Shown in pieces: positions 26,110 to 39,838 of a DNA stretch of 64,000 nucleotides. Under the pieces are notes generated by a model, which saw only the letters and a list, made by a program, of their open reading frames with translations, made no database searches and was not told the origin of the DNA. A program made the position numbers and the translations under genes. Source of the stretch: Apus apus (Eukaryota; Chordata; Aves; Apodiformes; Apodidae); NCBI RefSeq assembly GCF_020740795.1, contig NC_067285.1:15182001-15246000 (forward strand), in the 5' to 3' direction. The first letter of the stretch is position 1; the number at the start of each line of letters is the position of its first letter.

Positions 26110-29100
26110 GTCTCCCTAAACTTTGCCTCTTTGATATAATTGCGACAGAATACAGTGGAATAAACTAAACTGTAACCATGTGGGGCATGTTCACAGCACA
26201 GTGCAATCCCTTTTGGGCTGGGAAAAGTATTTTCTGTGAAAGCAGAGTTTCAATATTACGTCATCAAGCCTTGCAGGTATGGCTTAAAAAAAAAAATCAA
26301 CCTTTGATGTATTCTGACAGATTTTCATATGCCTCATGCAGAGTTGATAAAAAGATGATTATTACATTCATGGACACTGGTGGCAACTTTAGGTGGACTG
26401 AGCATGGGCAGGAAAAAATACAGAAAGTGGCACTTTTCTAACTGCCACTTCTTTCATGAGGAAGCATAGAAAAGGTTCAGTAACCACTTCAGCTACTCTT
26501 TAGGGAAGACAAGTGACCCTTCACCCCAGAATTTTGGCTTCTCCTTTTAGGACTACACAACAGCAACTCAGCAAATTTGTCTGGCTACACAGAGTGAGTC
26601 TGGTGCCTTCACAGGTCCTCCTGATCCTGGCTGTTTTCCAGTGTATTTATCTTACCCCATGTAATACCTAGGCCAGAGAACTCACAATACACATCACTAA
26701 TGCCTGTACAGCTCCCTGGGGCAATAGGGAATGCAAAAACTGTTTCTTGATGTCTCACTAGTACATTTCTTGAAACCTTTTTATTATTGCTAGGTGAACA
26801 CGTACATTCTGCTCATGATGAAAAGTGAGCATTTCAGAGTCAGTAAGAAAACCTACCAAACTAAGTCTTTCCAAACAGCAGGACATATCCCAGCCAAAGA
26901 CTTATGAATTTCCACTATCCTGATAATAAACTGGAAAATTGTACATGATGTGAGACTAGCACAAGCCTGCCTGTTCTTGACAGACTCAGTTAATCCACCT
27001 GGCCTTTCAAGAATTGACAGCATCATACAAAGAAAATCAATTACCCAAGATAATAAAATCCACCGTGTTCATCTCAGCTTTCTCATTCATTTAATCTAAT
27101 TCTTGAGTGTTGACCTTATTCCAGGCATAATGGAAACACAAGTACTTCATTAAAGCCAGCACCTGGACATATTCTGTAGTGTAGCAAGAGCTAACAAAGC
27201 TATGACAAATGCAGCCTTGCTGTTGTGAATCAACTGACAAAGGATACAGCCAGAAATATGTGCTTCTCAAAACAGCCTTTCAAAGAAACAGTGGTTTCAG
27301 GTGAAGGTGCTTTGCTCCTGAAAGGATTTCAGCCTGGGGTGCTTTATCACTCTATGGGAAGAGCCCCATAGCTGTGATCCAAGCTGAAGATGTTCAAGGG
27401 GCAGGGTGCATCCTGGCTGCTATACCAGCATCTCTCAAGGTAACAGAGCCATGGTGCTCCAGACTGAGAGGTAGGGCAGAAGGCCCCAATTTCAGTAAGA
27501 ACATGCTTATGCTTTGATTTCAGCATATGAGTAATCTCACAAGAGGTCAGATGAACATTAAAATAATCCATTGAGCCTCATTGACTTCAGTGAAAAAAAA
27601 GCAGCAAGTAGTGAAGTAAGAAGTTCACTCGATAAGCAGAGGCTCATTAAGAGAAGAAAAATTTCAACCCAAGGTGGATCTAAAAATTAAAGCTTCAAAT
27701 ATTTAATTTAAAAAATGATTGGTTTTTATGTAAGTGTAACTTTTGCTAGAGGCAATGTTCAAAGAATCTGTTGTCTTATTGGCAACTAGATAAAAAAGGG
27801 AAAGTATGAACTATTAAATTTGAGCCATTTTATATTTTCATTGTTTTCCACTCAGACAATCTGGAATGGTTGTGGAGTATGTAGCTGTCAGGTCACTGAG
27901 TACTATAATAATAATTAAAAATGCAACTATTCATGCATTTTGTAGTACGTACAAGAATGTAGACTTTTGTGTACAAGCATTTCTGTTTGAGAGTAAACCT
28001 TCTAAGATATTAGAACATTAATTGACTTCCCACATAAATTATAGTGATCAGAAAGCTTTTTTTTTCCTAAAGAGTTCTAAAGATGTAGCACATTTTATGG
28101 TGTTATTGTCATCCTTTCCATTACACACACTGGAACATTGAACAATTAAATAGAATTGTTTATAGTAATTTCAAATCAATACTCTCCAATTTGCAGGTTT
28201 TGAAAGTCCTCAACATTGGTATTACCTGTTAGCTCATTGAAGTGAGAAGACTTAAATAAAATCTATTGATACATGGACATTTTAAAACTTTTTTTCTTTG
28301 CATTTAGCTTAGCTACAAAATTACATTATTTGGTCTCGTTTTCAGGTCCTCACTTAATACTGCATTTATTCAAAACTCTTTATGTCAGTATGCACTTACA
28401 TGAATATGTCCAAAATAATGATCATTGTAATGTAATGTCAGTGTAACAAAATAAAAACTGGGGACATTTTTATTTATGATACACCACATTACCAAGTGTT
28501 TGATGTCTAAATATGATACTTAAGGGATAATGCTAATACTTATAAGGTTTTTATTATTGGACAAGCAGTTTAGGCACAGCCAGCCTGCTGAACAGAATTT
28601 AACATTTCCCCAAGAATCTCTGGGATACCAGAAGTTCACTGTGTTTTCTATTATTCTTGGCATTACAAGTATTGAAAGTCATTACAGATTACATTGGTGT
28701 TTAATCAGTGCTGTGGATGTTACAGCCCTCTGAGGTTACAAACTGTAAGGTAAATCTATTAAAAAAACAACTTACCCAACATGGGCTCCAATACAGATGC
28801 AGCAGGCCAAATGCACACAGGAGTGAAATAATATCTTGCTGCAGGCATCCAGATTTTTTTGTTCAAGGAGTCTTTTCTGCAATTTGTTCTCTGAAACAAC
28901 TTCATTACTCTTTACCAGCCTTTGGATGTAGTCAGCTGATTTTCCTAGTCCATGAATGGCTCTATTCAAAGACTGAAGCTTTGGGTTAATAACTGAGCTG
29001 TCCTCTTCTGGGTGGTGGCAGGTTTGGTGCCTCAGAGGTCCCACTGCTGCAAGGAATGCAAAGGGGACAAGGGCTTGGCAGGAGCTGGCTCTCAGGGGGA

Positions 29101-30335
29101 CAGGTCTGCTTCTGAACTACTACAGCCTTTACTAAGGATGCAATAACCTCAACAGAAAGCAAATACAATTGGAACCCTTGGCATTCTGGGGACCAGTATA
29201 AGCTTTAGAAGAAGAAACCAGCCTAAGCTTTAGTTTTATATGAACAGGTTTTACCAGCAGCCTTAGTATTTCAGGTGATGGTAATTAATGTTTAGCACTA
29301 TCATTTACTTGCTTGTATCCAACAGGCACTGCCCATGGCCCAGGTGCTGTTTCAGGTGATCTGGAGTCTCAGTGACTGCTACTGCTCAAGGCTCTTGTAT
29401 GAAGAGAAGGACGCGTGCTACCCAGGGTTTTCAAATGCATCTCAGCTGTCTTAAAGCCATGAAATTGAGACAGGTGCTGAATTCCCACTTCCTTAAGATA
29501 TTATTTTTCAGAGTTCTTCATTTAAGCCCTGTGAACTGAAACAGGCAACAGCATGTTGATGCTTTGAATTTTCAGACAGAATATTTTCATTCTATTAAAA
29601 TGATGATTTGCAGTTAGTGAGAACTTGAAATATGTTTTAAAGAGTAGGTAGAAAGAGATCCCTAGAAATTTAAGGACTTCTCATACTGTCCACTAGATAT
29701 AACCTGTGCTTGGAGTACTATTGGGAATGATAAACATCAGCATTGTTTCTATGACAGTTGGTAATAGAATTGTCTTTAAAGCTGTTTTCTCAGTTGCAAT
29801 GCTATGAAATGCCACATGAGACCAAATTTGCTGATTCTCCCAGCTGCAGCTGTTTTGCAGTAAAAACAATCAGGGTTTTTTCTTTTTCCACTGGGTTTCA
29901 GGCTTCTTTCTGCTTGACTGATGAAAGATAAATATTACACATGTTACACGGTTAGAGAGACTGTTCAGACAAGATACGGGGGGAAGTACCCCAATAGCAG
30001 GCACACTTAGCACATGTTCTTGGTTTATAATTGGATTAATATTCAGCAGTTGTTGGGAACATGGGATTTTACATTTCTCTAATTTCTCCTGCTCACAGAC
30101 GCAGTAATAAATAAGAGCTTCAGGCAATAACAGTAGCAGAAGGCACACAACGGTAGGGAAATGTGCTTCATTTTTTTCTCATGAAGAAATGTGTTTTCTC
30201 TCTCCTATTTTGGGCCTCAGACCCTCCCATGTCCTGTAGCTTGAGGGGAGCTTCTAGTTCAGTTACAGCAAGCACATGGTGTCAAAACAGCCTTTTATAA
30301 CAACATGTCAATAACTAATTTAAGGATAAAGTGAA
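26110..30335. other. Non-coding stretch, no gene recognised
   Basis: AT-rich sequence with short open frames only, the longest about 93 residues, in overlapping opposite-strand pairs. I saw no protein family, RNA gene or repeat I could name. Confidence 0.45.
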
Positions 30336-30600
30336 GAACAAGGGATAATGTTTTTAAACTAAGAGAGAGTAGGTTCAGACTAGATATAAGTTGGTTTTTT
30401 TTTTTATAATGAGGATGGTGAAACACTGGCCCACATTACCCAGAGAGGTGGTAGATGCCCCATGCCTGGAAATATTCAAGGTCAGGCTGGATAGGGCTCT
30501 GAGCAACCTGATCTAGTTGAATATGGCCATGCTTATTCCAGGGGGGTTGGACTAGTTGACCTTTAAAGGTGTCTTCCAACTGAAATGTTCTCATGACTCT
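30336..30600 (+). mobile_element. CR1 3' fragment, diverged
   Basis: A 5'-truncated, diverged CR1 copy on the plus strand. The end of ORF2 is recognisable from ACAAGGGATAATG through the stretch around CCCAGAGAGGTGGTAGATGC and CAGGCTGGATAGGGCTCTGAG. It is followed by the 3' UTR GGGGGGTTGGACTAGTTGAC and a decayed end without a clean octamer tail. A T-run at about 30392-30405 interrupts the ORF2 remnant. It belongs to a different and older subfamily than the two long copies. Confidence 0.88.
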
Positions 30601-31439
30601 CTGAAAAATCAAAGAGCACACACTTCTGACATGAGCTGAGGTTAGCATGTGTTAAGAAAAATCTCAGGGTCCTTATTGCAAGAAGTTGCAGGGATGAGAC
30701 CTCTCAGCCTTCACCTTCCTCAACGGCTGTCAACTCTTTCACCCCCAAAACCAGCACTAATAGTTGAAACTGAAGTAATCAAAACCATCTGTCTCCTCCT
30801 TCTCAGCTTTGACCAGAAATACCATATTTTAGTACTGGTGATAGTAATTCTGTCAGGAAGGTGTTTGTTTTTTTTTCTCTCCCTGCTCCCCCTTTCCTCA
30901 TACCCTAGCTACAGGCAATGATTCTGACAGAAGACCTCAGAGTCTGTCAGAAGTTGCTTCCCTTAACACAGCCTGGGTCAAGAATCACATTCCCTAAGTA
31001 GATTCCTTAATCTGGTATTGTGTGGAATGGTGTTTCCCCAGAGAAAGTGGTACTCTCATCTATCTGCAAGCTGCAGAGCAGCTGCTGAAGTGAAATTCAG
31101 ATGGAAAAGCAACCTGCAAAACTAACATTTTTGTTCCGGTCACTCCTAGAAAGACTCAAATCTGAAGACTCCTAGAACATTTCTACATCAAACAGAGGAC
31201 AAGGGTGGACATTTCTACTCAGGGTAGCAGTGATGTGACAACTGCAAGAAGAAAAACGAGGAGATAAGCAGGAAGGTTTACAAGCCCTGCTGGTGAGAAG
31301 TACTGCCCCTGATTTTTGTCTGGCCAGAATTCCCCACCGCTTCTGTCTACAGCATCGTTTCCCCCAGCACACCAGAAACTGAGAAGGGGTGTAAATGAGC
31401 GTAAACCAAGAAGGCACGGCAGGGAAAGCACAGTGCTGA
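30601..31439. other. Non-coding flank upstream of the second CpG island
   Basis: Nothing coding is recognised. The stretch separates a CR1 fragment from the CpG island at 31440 and would be the distal promoter region if that island drives the downstream receptor gene. No obvious TATA box is seen near the island edge. Confidence 0.4.
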
Positions 31440-31720
31440 TTAGAGGCAGCTGCGGAGGCTTAAGATACGGGCAGCGGGGGAGCTTTCTCCCCCTGCTGCC
31501 GCCCCTGGCCGGGGGCGGGCTTGAACCCGCGGCGCCGGGCTTGAACCCGCGGCGCCCGCAGTGCTCGCCCGGCTGCGCGGCTGCTCGGAGGCGGCCGCGG
31601 CTCCTTCCCCGCCCTCCGCCGCCGCGGAGGGGCCGCGGACACGGCCCCGCTGCAGGTAAGGCGCGCTGGCCCGCGGGGGACGCGGCACCCTCCCCGCTGG
31701 GAGCCTGGCCCCAGCACCGC
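31440..31720 (+). promoter_or_regulatory. GABRP: CpG island, probable GABRP promoter and untranslated first exon
   Basis: A compact, very GC- and CpG-rich block in otherwise AT-rich DNA. It contains a GC box (GGGGGCGGGC, 31511-31520) and ends close to a strong plus-strand donor, CTGCAG|GTAAGG, with the exon side ending at 31655. The next plus-strand gene is the GABA-A receptor subunit, whose first coding exon opens with an acceptor at 39838 and 33 untranslated bases. The simplest reading is therefore an untranslated exon here spliced over an intron of about 8.2 kb. The link is inferred from position and splice signals. The transcription start was not located, and the island could instead serve a divergent or non-coding transcript. 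Confidence 0.55.
31517..31556. repeat. Perfect 20-bp tandem duplication in the CpG island
   Basis: The unit GGGCTTGAACCCGCGGCGCC occurs at 31517-31536 and again without a gap or mismatch at 31537-31556. It lies within the probable promoter or 5' untranslated exon, about 100 bp upstream of the splice donor. Confidence 0.95.
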
Positions 31721-34700
31721 TCCTTTCCTGGGAGTCCCTTTGCCTTCCCTTCTCGTTCCTCCCTCTCCCCTCAATTACTGTAAAAGAGTGTTTGTCTTCC
31801 CTCTCGGAGGTATTACTAAGATGCGTTCTGCTGGTTTAAAATATCACTGAATAACTCAAATTGCCATTAATGAAGTAAGCTACCCCTGAGAAGTGAGTTT
31901 CCCTCCAAAGGCAGCAAAAACTTTTTTCTAAAAAACAACAAATGGTGTATGGAGAAACTTCTCCCAGGAAGATGATTTAGGAGTTGTCTTCTGTTTTTTT
32001 TCCCCCAACTCTATCAAATCTGCAAATCTAACTTCAAATTAATATGTAGGTGAACAACGTGCCTGTACTTAAAAAGGTGTACAATATTTAAAAGAAAATA
32101 GGCAATGTTAATTACATCTGTTGTTAGGCATTGAGTAATGATGAAAGGAAATACTTGAAGTATTTTATTTCTCTGGCAGGCTTTAATTATTATTAAAAAA
32201 ATAACCTTCCGATATACATAACTTTAATGTCTATTCAGACTTTATAAATAGGGTTCTTAAAGGTTGCTCTTCATCATGACACAACTCCAGGTAATTCTAA
32301 TTACTGTCATAGAATGAAGCTAAAGCAGTGCGTACTTAAAGAAAAGGAAGGTCCTAAAGCAGCCACATACCACATAGGAAGATTAGTTAAATCTGTATTA
32401 GTAGGAAGAATCTGAAATACATGTTTTATTGAAAAATGCCATGTGCTTTCAAAGCCCTTGTGATTTCATCTTAGACTAAAGCCCTGCTGACTTTGAACTC
32501 AGTTCCTCATCTCAGCCAGAATAGCTATTCTGACTTCAGCCTTGGCAGGTACAGCAGTGTGCAGCTAAGCCCAGGACAGTGGACTTTGAGAACATTCACT
32601 TTTTCATGTGCCTGTGCAATTAAAATAATTTCTTCCTGTGATTATCTGTTGCTAATACATGTTTCTATTGAGTAATTTTAATGACATTAATTTGCACCAG
32701 TTGATTTCAAATGCAAAAACTTCCTAGATTGTAACAAAGCTTTGAAAACTGATTTTCTGCTTTCCAGTCTTTCATCCTGTTGCAGTGCTGAAAGTTGTTA
32801 GTTTGTGAATCTCCTGGTTACAGGACACTTACTAATTGAGTGAGGAACTACAGGCCTTAGACTCACACTGACAAGTTGGTTGGTGACTACGTGTCCCAAG
32901 AAAAATCATACTTCCCTGCAGATTTACAGGCATGCATAAGAATAGTCAAGCCAGGAATAATCTATGGTACAAATTCATAATTTGCATGGAAAGCAAAGCA
33001 TCACTGGGGTATCTCATCTCCCTTCTTTTCCTTTTCTTCCCAAAGAAGTCTTTGCAACTGCAAACAAAATTAACTGCAAACCAGGGGGCCTGATTCTCTG
33101 CTGCAAATCTCAGAGATGCATTGCAAAATAGTCAAGGAGGAGAGAAGATCGTTATGATTAAGCCTAACCTGCTATTGCAGGGCTTTTATTTTTCCCTCAG
33201 TCTTGAGCATACGTTCAGTGACATATAGCAAGATGTCCCTCTATTCTTTAGTGCCGGAGGCTGCATGAACTGAAGCAGCAGGCACGCTGGTTGGCTCCTG
33301 CATAGCTGCTACAACATGATGATGCTTGAGTGAAGCTCACAAAAATCAGAGTTGGTGGGGAGACCCTCTTCCAGGTTAAGAAGATTCTAGCTCTGTTAAC
33401 TTTCATAAGGAGCAGTAATTTACGCTGGCATCAGAAAGACATGATTTCACTTGTCCTTTCAAATAGAATTCTTACTTTCTTAATTTGGGACAGCATATTC
33501 TGTCCAACTTCCTGGATTTCCAACTGTTGATACTAATAATATTTGATTTGATAGTGCCCAAACAGGACTGTGGCTCCATCTTGCTACAGGCTATAGAAAC
33601 AAGTTAGCCTGGTCTGTATAGCTAGTGAAGTATGGTATGGGTGCAGCAGTAGCTTCAACCCACGCTGGTGGGTACATTTTGGAAGCCTGGAGACCTGCAG
33701 TGCTCACTCAGCAGTCAGGTCTCAGCTAGGAGATGGGAGAGCATTCAAACCAGTGTTAGCCACAGAAAAGCTGTTTGTACCTTCCTGCAAAGTCAAAAAC
33801 TTTATTGAGGTGCATTTCAGGTTTCATTCATCATTTGCAACCTCTGAAGGTCGCCTGCTGCTCTGACTTGACTCACATTGTTTAAAGTGCATGAGAACAG
33901 AGCACCTCTCTGCTCTTTGCTGCTCTAACATAGCCATATGGGTGGGCTGTGACTTGTGACAGTCAAACACAGACTGATGTGGCAGAAGGTGATCCTGACT
34001 GTCTGTGGGTGTGGGAGGACCTTGCAGTGTTGAAGCCAGTGAAGTTCTCAGATTTGAAACTTGAGGTTTCATACAAGAGGAGCCAGGCATTTGCAGATAC
34101 ATGTAGTGGTCCGGATGCACAGATGACAGCACTGGGATGTACAGAGCAAATGATTCAAGTAAAAAAGTCTATATACACATATAAACAACCATTAACAACT
34201 CCAGAAACTTCAGATTAGTTTGGATGATGACAAATGTCACTAATCAACAACGACTCAAATGCCACTGCTCTGCTGGACTTTTGAGTGGCAGCTATCTAAA
34301 AGCATGTTTAGTGACAAGGTGGAGGTAAGTTTTTTAATCAATTGCTTTTTTTTCTTTTTTAACTAGAAAATAGCACATGTGGCATACTTTCTATAGATTT
34401 TTCAATAGATGTGAGCAGATCTTGTAATGAGTACTATATTTAAGCAGTCACATGAGCACATTCATTTATGAAAACCTGTGAATGTTTATTACTACACTGA
34501 TTTTTGTACCTTGTTGAAACCTTTCAGTTCAGTGTTATTCTAGTTGAAAGTAGGACATCTGACACTTATGGCGTGGAGATAGCTTCTGGAATTGTATTGC
34601 TGTCCTAAATACCCAATTGCTATAAATCTGAAATTAATTTTCCAGGAAAACTGTAAAACATGAACAACATCTCTGCCCAGTAACTTACTTTCCAGCTAAC

Positions 34701-37700
34701 CCAAGATACATACAAATCTATTTAAAATGCACAAAATGAAAATAACTGGAGATAAACATGTGAAATAATCCTATTACAGGTTACGTAAGTTACTCTAAGG
34801 CTTAGATGTTTATGAAATTGATAATGCAGAGAACTTGGTGAGAAATGCAGACCTCGATCTAGAGCAGCAAATGCCTCCAACAATTAGTATTCATATTCAT
34901 AATGTGGTAAATATTAGAAGGATACTGCTGGTGCTTACTCCTTCTGTGATTAGAAGTACTAATAATAAAAACAATTTTAAATGGCTGCAACAAAGGATAT
35001 CTTTGACCAAGCTGATGACCTTTTAGTGTATTTTGAAGACAGTGATTTTACATGTTAACTTGTATATTATTCAGGATATTGAAATATATCACTGAGTTGT
35101 TGCTGATACAGGCTGAAATCTGCCATGCCAGTATCATTAAAAAGAAAATAAATTAAACTCTGTTACATAGATTTATTCAGAGTAATTTAAAATACTCTCA
35201 TACAGTGCCCTATACATGTATAAGCAATGTTTTCATGGTGAAGTTTCACTTACAATTCATCTTGCTACACATTTTCATTTCTGGAGAATCTTAAATTAAT
35301 TCTGCTTTTTTTTTTAAACAATATCACTTTCTGCTGTTAAACAGTGTCTTTGACAGAAAACATCTCTGAATGCAAAACTTGGGGAAGATGTTGTACGTGT
35401 TGGAACAACTTCCTGGTGTTTCAGTGAGAAAATGACATTTTCAGCTATTATTTTTATTACCTGTCACATGTGACAACTGTATTTGTTGGAACATCAGAGC
35501 ATAACCAGAATTCAGCACTTCACTTTGAAGTACTGCTGGATATATCAACAGTAGAAACTTCACATGCATCCAGTTGCTAACACAGCACTGTCACCACAGA
35601 TGTCCCCCATACTGCCTATCTCCGCAAACAAAACAGGATAAGACAGCTACTTTCTGTGGACCAAGTGAATTTAACTTTGTTTACTTGCCCGAGGAGACTT
35701 TGCATGGTTTTAGTGTCCACGCCAGGCAGGACCAGATGTGCTTAGGGCTTAGGAATGAGCTAGCTGGTGCGCCAAGAGCCAGATTGTCAGCCAAATAAAA
35801 GGGTGCCCATGATACAGACACTTGCATTGGTCCCTTTCATCAGTCAGTTCCTCAGTTAAACCCAGAATTTTGCTGCTTCTAGATTTTATTACTTCTAATT
35901 TAACTCATAAAAAAATCTCTTGCTACTTTTCACTCAAGCCATGCTCTCTGCAGTATTGATCCATCTTAACATGAAAAAGAATCTTAGTGTGTGAACCTTT
36001 TGCGTTTTCTTCTCTTTCATAATCTATGTATTTTAGGGAGACTTGCAAGTATTATAAAACTACAGTTATTACAGATGGGCATCCAGATGAATACAAAGAC
36101 AGCACATCATTTTATTCCAGAAAATGCTATCTGTCAGTAACTACTGTCAATCAGTTGCCTGCAGTTGGCTTTTCCTAGTGATGAGCAAGAGTTACTCACT
36201 GTCCTTTATTTTTACTTGTTGCTTGGGCACAGCTGAAGGGAGGTAAAAAAAAATATTTCCTATGCAGTTTGGAAATAAGAAGAGTAAGGAAAACTGCCCA
36301 GAAGGATTGGAGAAGACAAAATGGCAGTATGGCACCAGGTGGTAATTTTCTAAAAGCAAGGGCAGGAGCAAAGGGAAAATAAAGAATCTGGAAGCAAGTG
36401 GCATTCTGGGGCCATATCCTGAAGGAGTTTTTCCTTCTTATCTCTCTGCCCCTCTACTTCTGAATCTTGTCTTGTGACTGTCTTTCATAGATTCACTCTG
36501 TTCCTCCCACTGAGTTTTTAGTATTTTCAATTTTTCTATTTTTCCCTGCACTTAGTTCATATCAATCTAACTACTGGAGGATCTAATAAAGTATATATAT
36601 GTACAGACTGGTTACACTGCAGTTATGGTGAACAGTGCAGGTAGGACAATGCAGAGCAGAAGAGGTTGTTACACTTGGGCGCTCTGGCTGAATCTCTCCT
36701 GAATTTCTAGCAGCTCTTCAGTCAAGCACTTAAAGGCACTGTTATTCAACAGTTTAGATTCAGAGGTCAAATGCAACTACAGTGCTAATTCAGCGTATAC
36801 TATCTATAAAACCCTATTCATGTTTTTTGTAGGTAATTCTACATGTAGCTTTAGATGCCTAGAACAGCAGCCATGGGATTCCAGGCATATGGCCACTGCT
36901 ACGTGGCAAAGTCTTCAACTCATAATTTTTAGTCTTTTCTATGCTTCCACTGGTGGATAAGATACTTCAGTATAGCAGGCTTTTAATCTTTGAATCATTC
37001 ACCCAAAATTCACCTCCAGTGAAATATAAAGATCCTGCTACTCCCTCTCTGTCAGTTCTTTGCTTCATCCCATTTCAGTCTTGAGGTCTGTGAAACTTGC
37101 ATAATTCACTTTTCCTCTCATGCTGAAGATAATAAATACTGAATTCCCAGGAGGTATGCCACAACATTAGATACTATTTTGCAGTCCTAATCTGATCTGA
37201 TGCAAAGTTGAAAGTGTTGTTGTCTCATCATATGGGAAAGTGGGGCAGATGCTTGTTACCTTTTGCCTCAGTTGCTTCATGGTATGTTTAGAACATGCAG
37301 ATGTGCCAACATATGCACAATAATCTGGACAGCATGTTTTCTGTCTGGTAAAACCAAAAAGCTCAATATTCCATGCAGAGAACAGGTTATGTATATTTTT
37401 CTAGGCTCTGGGAAAAGGAAAAGATGTGTCTTGTTGAATTAGTTTTAAATATCAATAATCAATAAGGCCTACATATGCAGGAAGGAATCCTGCTGTGAGT
37501 GTATAGCATTTGATAAAAAATGCATGACAGAGGAAAGGTCCAAATGTGCAAACATGCCAAGAGGCAGGATTTTCAGTGGAAGAAGCCAGCTTGGTAAACC
37601 TCAAAAAAAGGACAATGGAGAAAAATGTGTGCACATGCAGCAGATATGTACATGAAGCAGTGATTTATGTGTCCCACTTAGGTATATTTGTGAGACTGCC

Positions 37701-39838
37701 AAAGACTTAATTAGCTGCCCAATTCTATTCCTTGCCTGGCATGCAATATCCCTTTGGAGTGATGGACTGCTTGGTGATATGGTAATTAGATCTCTTGATT
37801 AGTATTTCTTATACAGAAATAAGAGATCTTCTCCTTCCTGTTATTTCCTTTCTCTTGCCCCAAGCATACAAAAATCAAGGTACATACCATAGAATGGATT
37901 TGACCTTTTGTGTTTTAGAGAATAAATTCTCCCCCTATCCCACAGAAAATTGCTAAGTTGGAAGTTGGTGAAGATCTGGATGTAAACCCATTGCTTTAGA
38001 AAGAGATTGATAACAAATCCATTCATTTTGATCTTCAGTACTGTAAAAATTAAAACCAAAGTAGTACAGAAATTGTTTCCTTAAATCTGTTTGTAAAGGA
38101 ACTTCAAACACACTAGGAGCTCAAAGCAGCAACTCAAAAGCTAAACATAAAATGCTTTATTACGTACTTATTAAGTCAGTAAGAGCTTTTCTGGGAAACC
38201 AGAAAGAGAATACTTATTTTTAGCATATTTTCCTGTGAGATAAATATAGTGAATGTAGACAATATCTATCCATACCCAAAATGAGATATGCAAGAGAGAT
38301 CCCACGGTCTGCACCAGGAGTGCTACAGAATCAGCATTTAGAGAGCAATACTCCGACAACACCATCTGCTCATCTGTGCTCTATCTTCCTATTACAGGCT
38401 CTTGTAATGTCTCTTGCATGATTTTCTGTGGAAGTCAGTAGGAGTGTATGATTTATATTGACATTAATACTTCCCAGGCTGGTGCATGCTTAAAGTATCC
38501 AAGAATTTTTACTTGTTTAAAAAGTAATGGAAATGGCTTTCATTTTTCCTTGGAGACATTAAACTTACTTTGTTACTACAGCACTGTTTCATACAAGTCA
38601 GGTACCACTCACACTGCATTAGAGCAAATACCACTAGTCTCGCTTATACTAGGATTATAGACTGAAAGAAGTTTCTTTGGAGTAAAAATGTTCACTAGCA
38701 TTTTGTGTTGGTCACTGAAGGATAGTAAAACAAAGCTTTAAGTTTTGAAGCATCAAATTCTTAACTATTAGTAATTTACTGTGAAATTGCAGTGTAAGAG
38801 ACTCCTGAAAAATTTATTCTGAACATTTAAACAGTATTGTTTTATTCTCTCTTCATAAAACCTAAGACAGATATTTCATTTGAACTTAACATTTAACAGT
38901 TTTCCTGCAGATTCTGGGTAGGTAACATATCAGTGCTTTGATGAAGCAGAGTTTGCACAGCCCAAGAGTTTCAGATCTGTTGCATGACTGCATTAAAGTA
39001 TTGATTGATACTCTTTTTGATCCAGAAGTGGATTACTGAAGTGGCAGATTACTTAAAATAACCATTATGGATGTGAATCAGACTGACAAAAGCAAATAAA
39101 CTCCATTGAGAGGAAAACATCTTGCCTCAGCCATAGATTTTGATGAATGTGGATAGTTGTATGTTTGTTTATATACAGGTAAAGGATGTTTTTTGAACAG
39201 CTAGAGGTAGACACATGTAATTTCAATTTTCCTTATTAATGAAAAGCTTACCAAATATATATGTATCAGAGGTTTTGTTACTGCCTGTGTACCAGAGACA
39301 CTGCTTTTAAACAGCTGTGTTCTAAGGTGAAGTTATGTATTTTCTATTCCTAGCAGTGCACAGGAGCACATGAGGCACTCATGTACAAGCCTGAATAGCA
39401 GAGACAAAGCTCCAAGTGTTTGTGATTCTGCTGAACATGTTTGCAGTTATTTTTTCTAAACAGTTACTTTATAAAATATTTAAAGGATAGATGCAAAAAT
39501 GAAAGAGTTTTAATATACTGTAATGCAGCTTCTATTGGCAAATTAAATTATTGCTGATGCTAAGTATTTTTTAAATTTTAGAGTTTTTTATTTTATATAT
39601 TTACTAATACACTTATATAGGTACTACATGTATCTACACTTATATGAACATATAGGTAAATATGTTTATATAATATAATACATATATATTATAAGATATA
39701 TTTTACATATATATGTATATACATTGATAGCAGCAGGTATTCAACATACAGTATTTTCAGTGCTGAAAACCTTGTGAAATTTGTATATTTGGAATGCAAA
39801 TGTGTTGTAAATAATTCCCTCTGCATTTTTTTTTTTAG
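31656..39838 (+). other. Probable first intron of GABRP, no coding content seen
   Basis: If the CpG-island donor at 31655/31656 is joined to the acceptor at 39838, this is an intron of about 8.2 kb. It begins GTAAGG and ends in a T-tract followed by TTTAG. It contains only short open frames without recognisable domains. An AT-rich low-complexity block lies at 39586-39727, close to its 3' end. Confidence 0.45.
39586..39727. repeat. AT-rich low-complexity tract
   Basis: An irregular tract of TATA, CATATA and TATATG units about 140 bp long, ending about 110 bp upstream of the first coding exon of the receptor gene. It looks like a degenerate microsatellite and is likely length-variable. Confidence 0.7.

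Noticed and set aside
1..31000. 3' exons of KCNIP1, which lies upstream of GABRP in mammals
   Set aside because: I looked for its EF-hand and C-terminal segments and saw none. Synteny was not used to annotate anything.
31316..31783. Plus-strand frame of 155 residues over the second CpG island
   Set aside because: It runs through the splice donor at 31655 and is low-complexity Arg/Pro/Ala sequence. It reads as GC-rich untranslated sequence.
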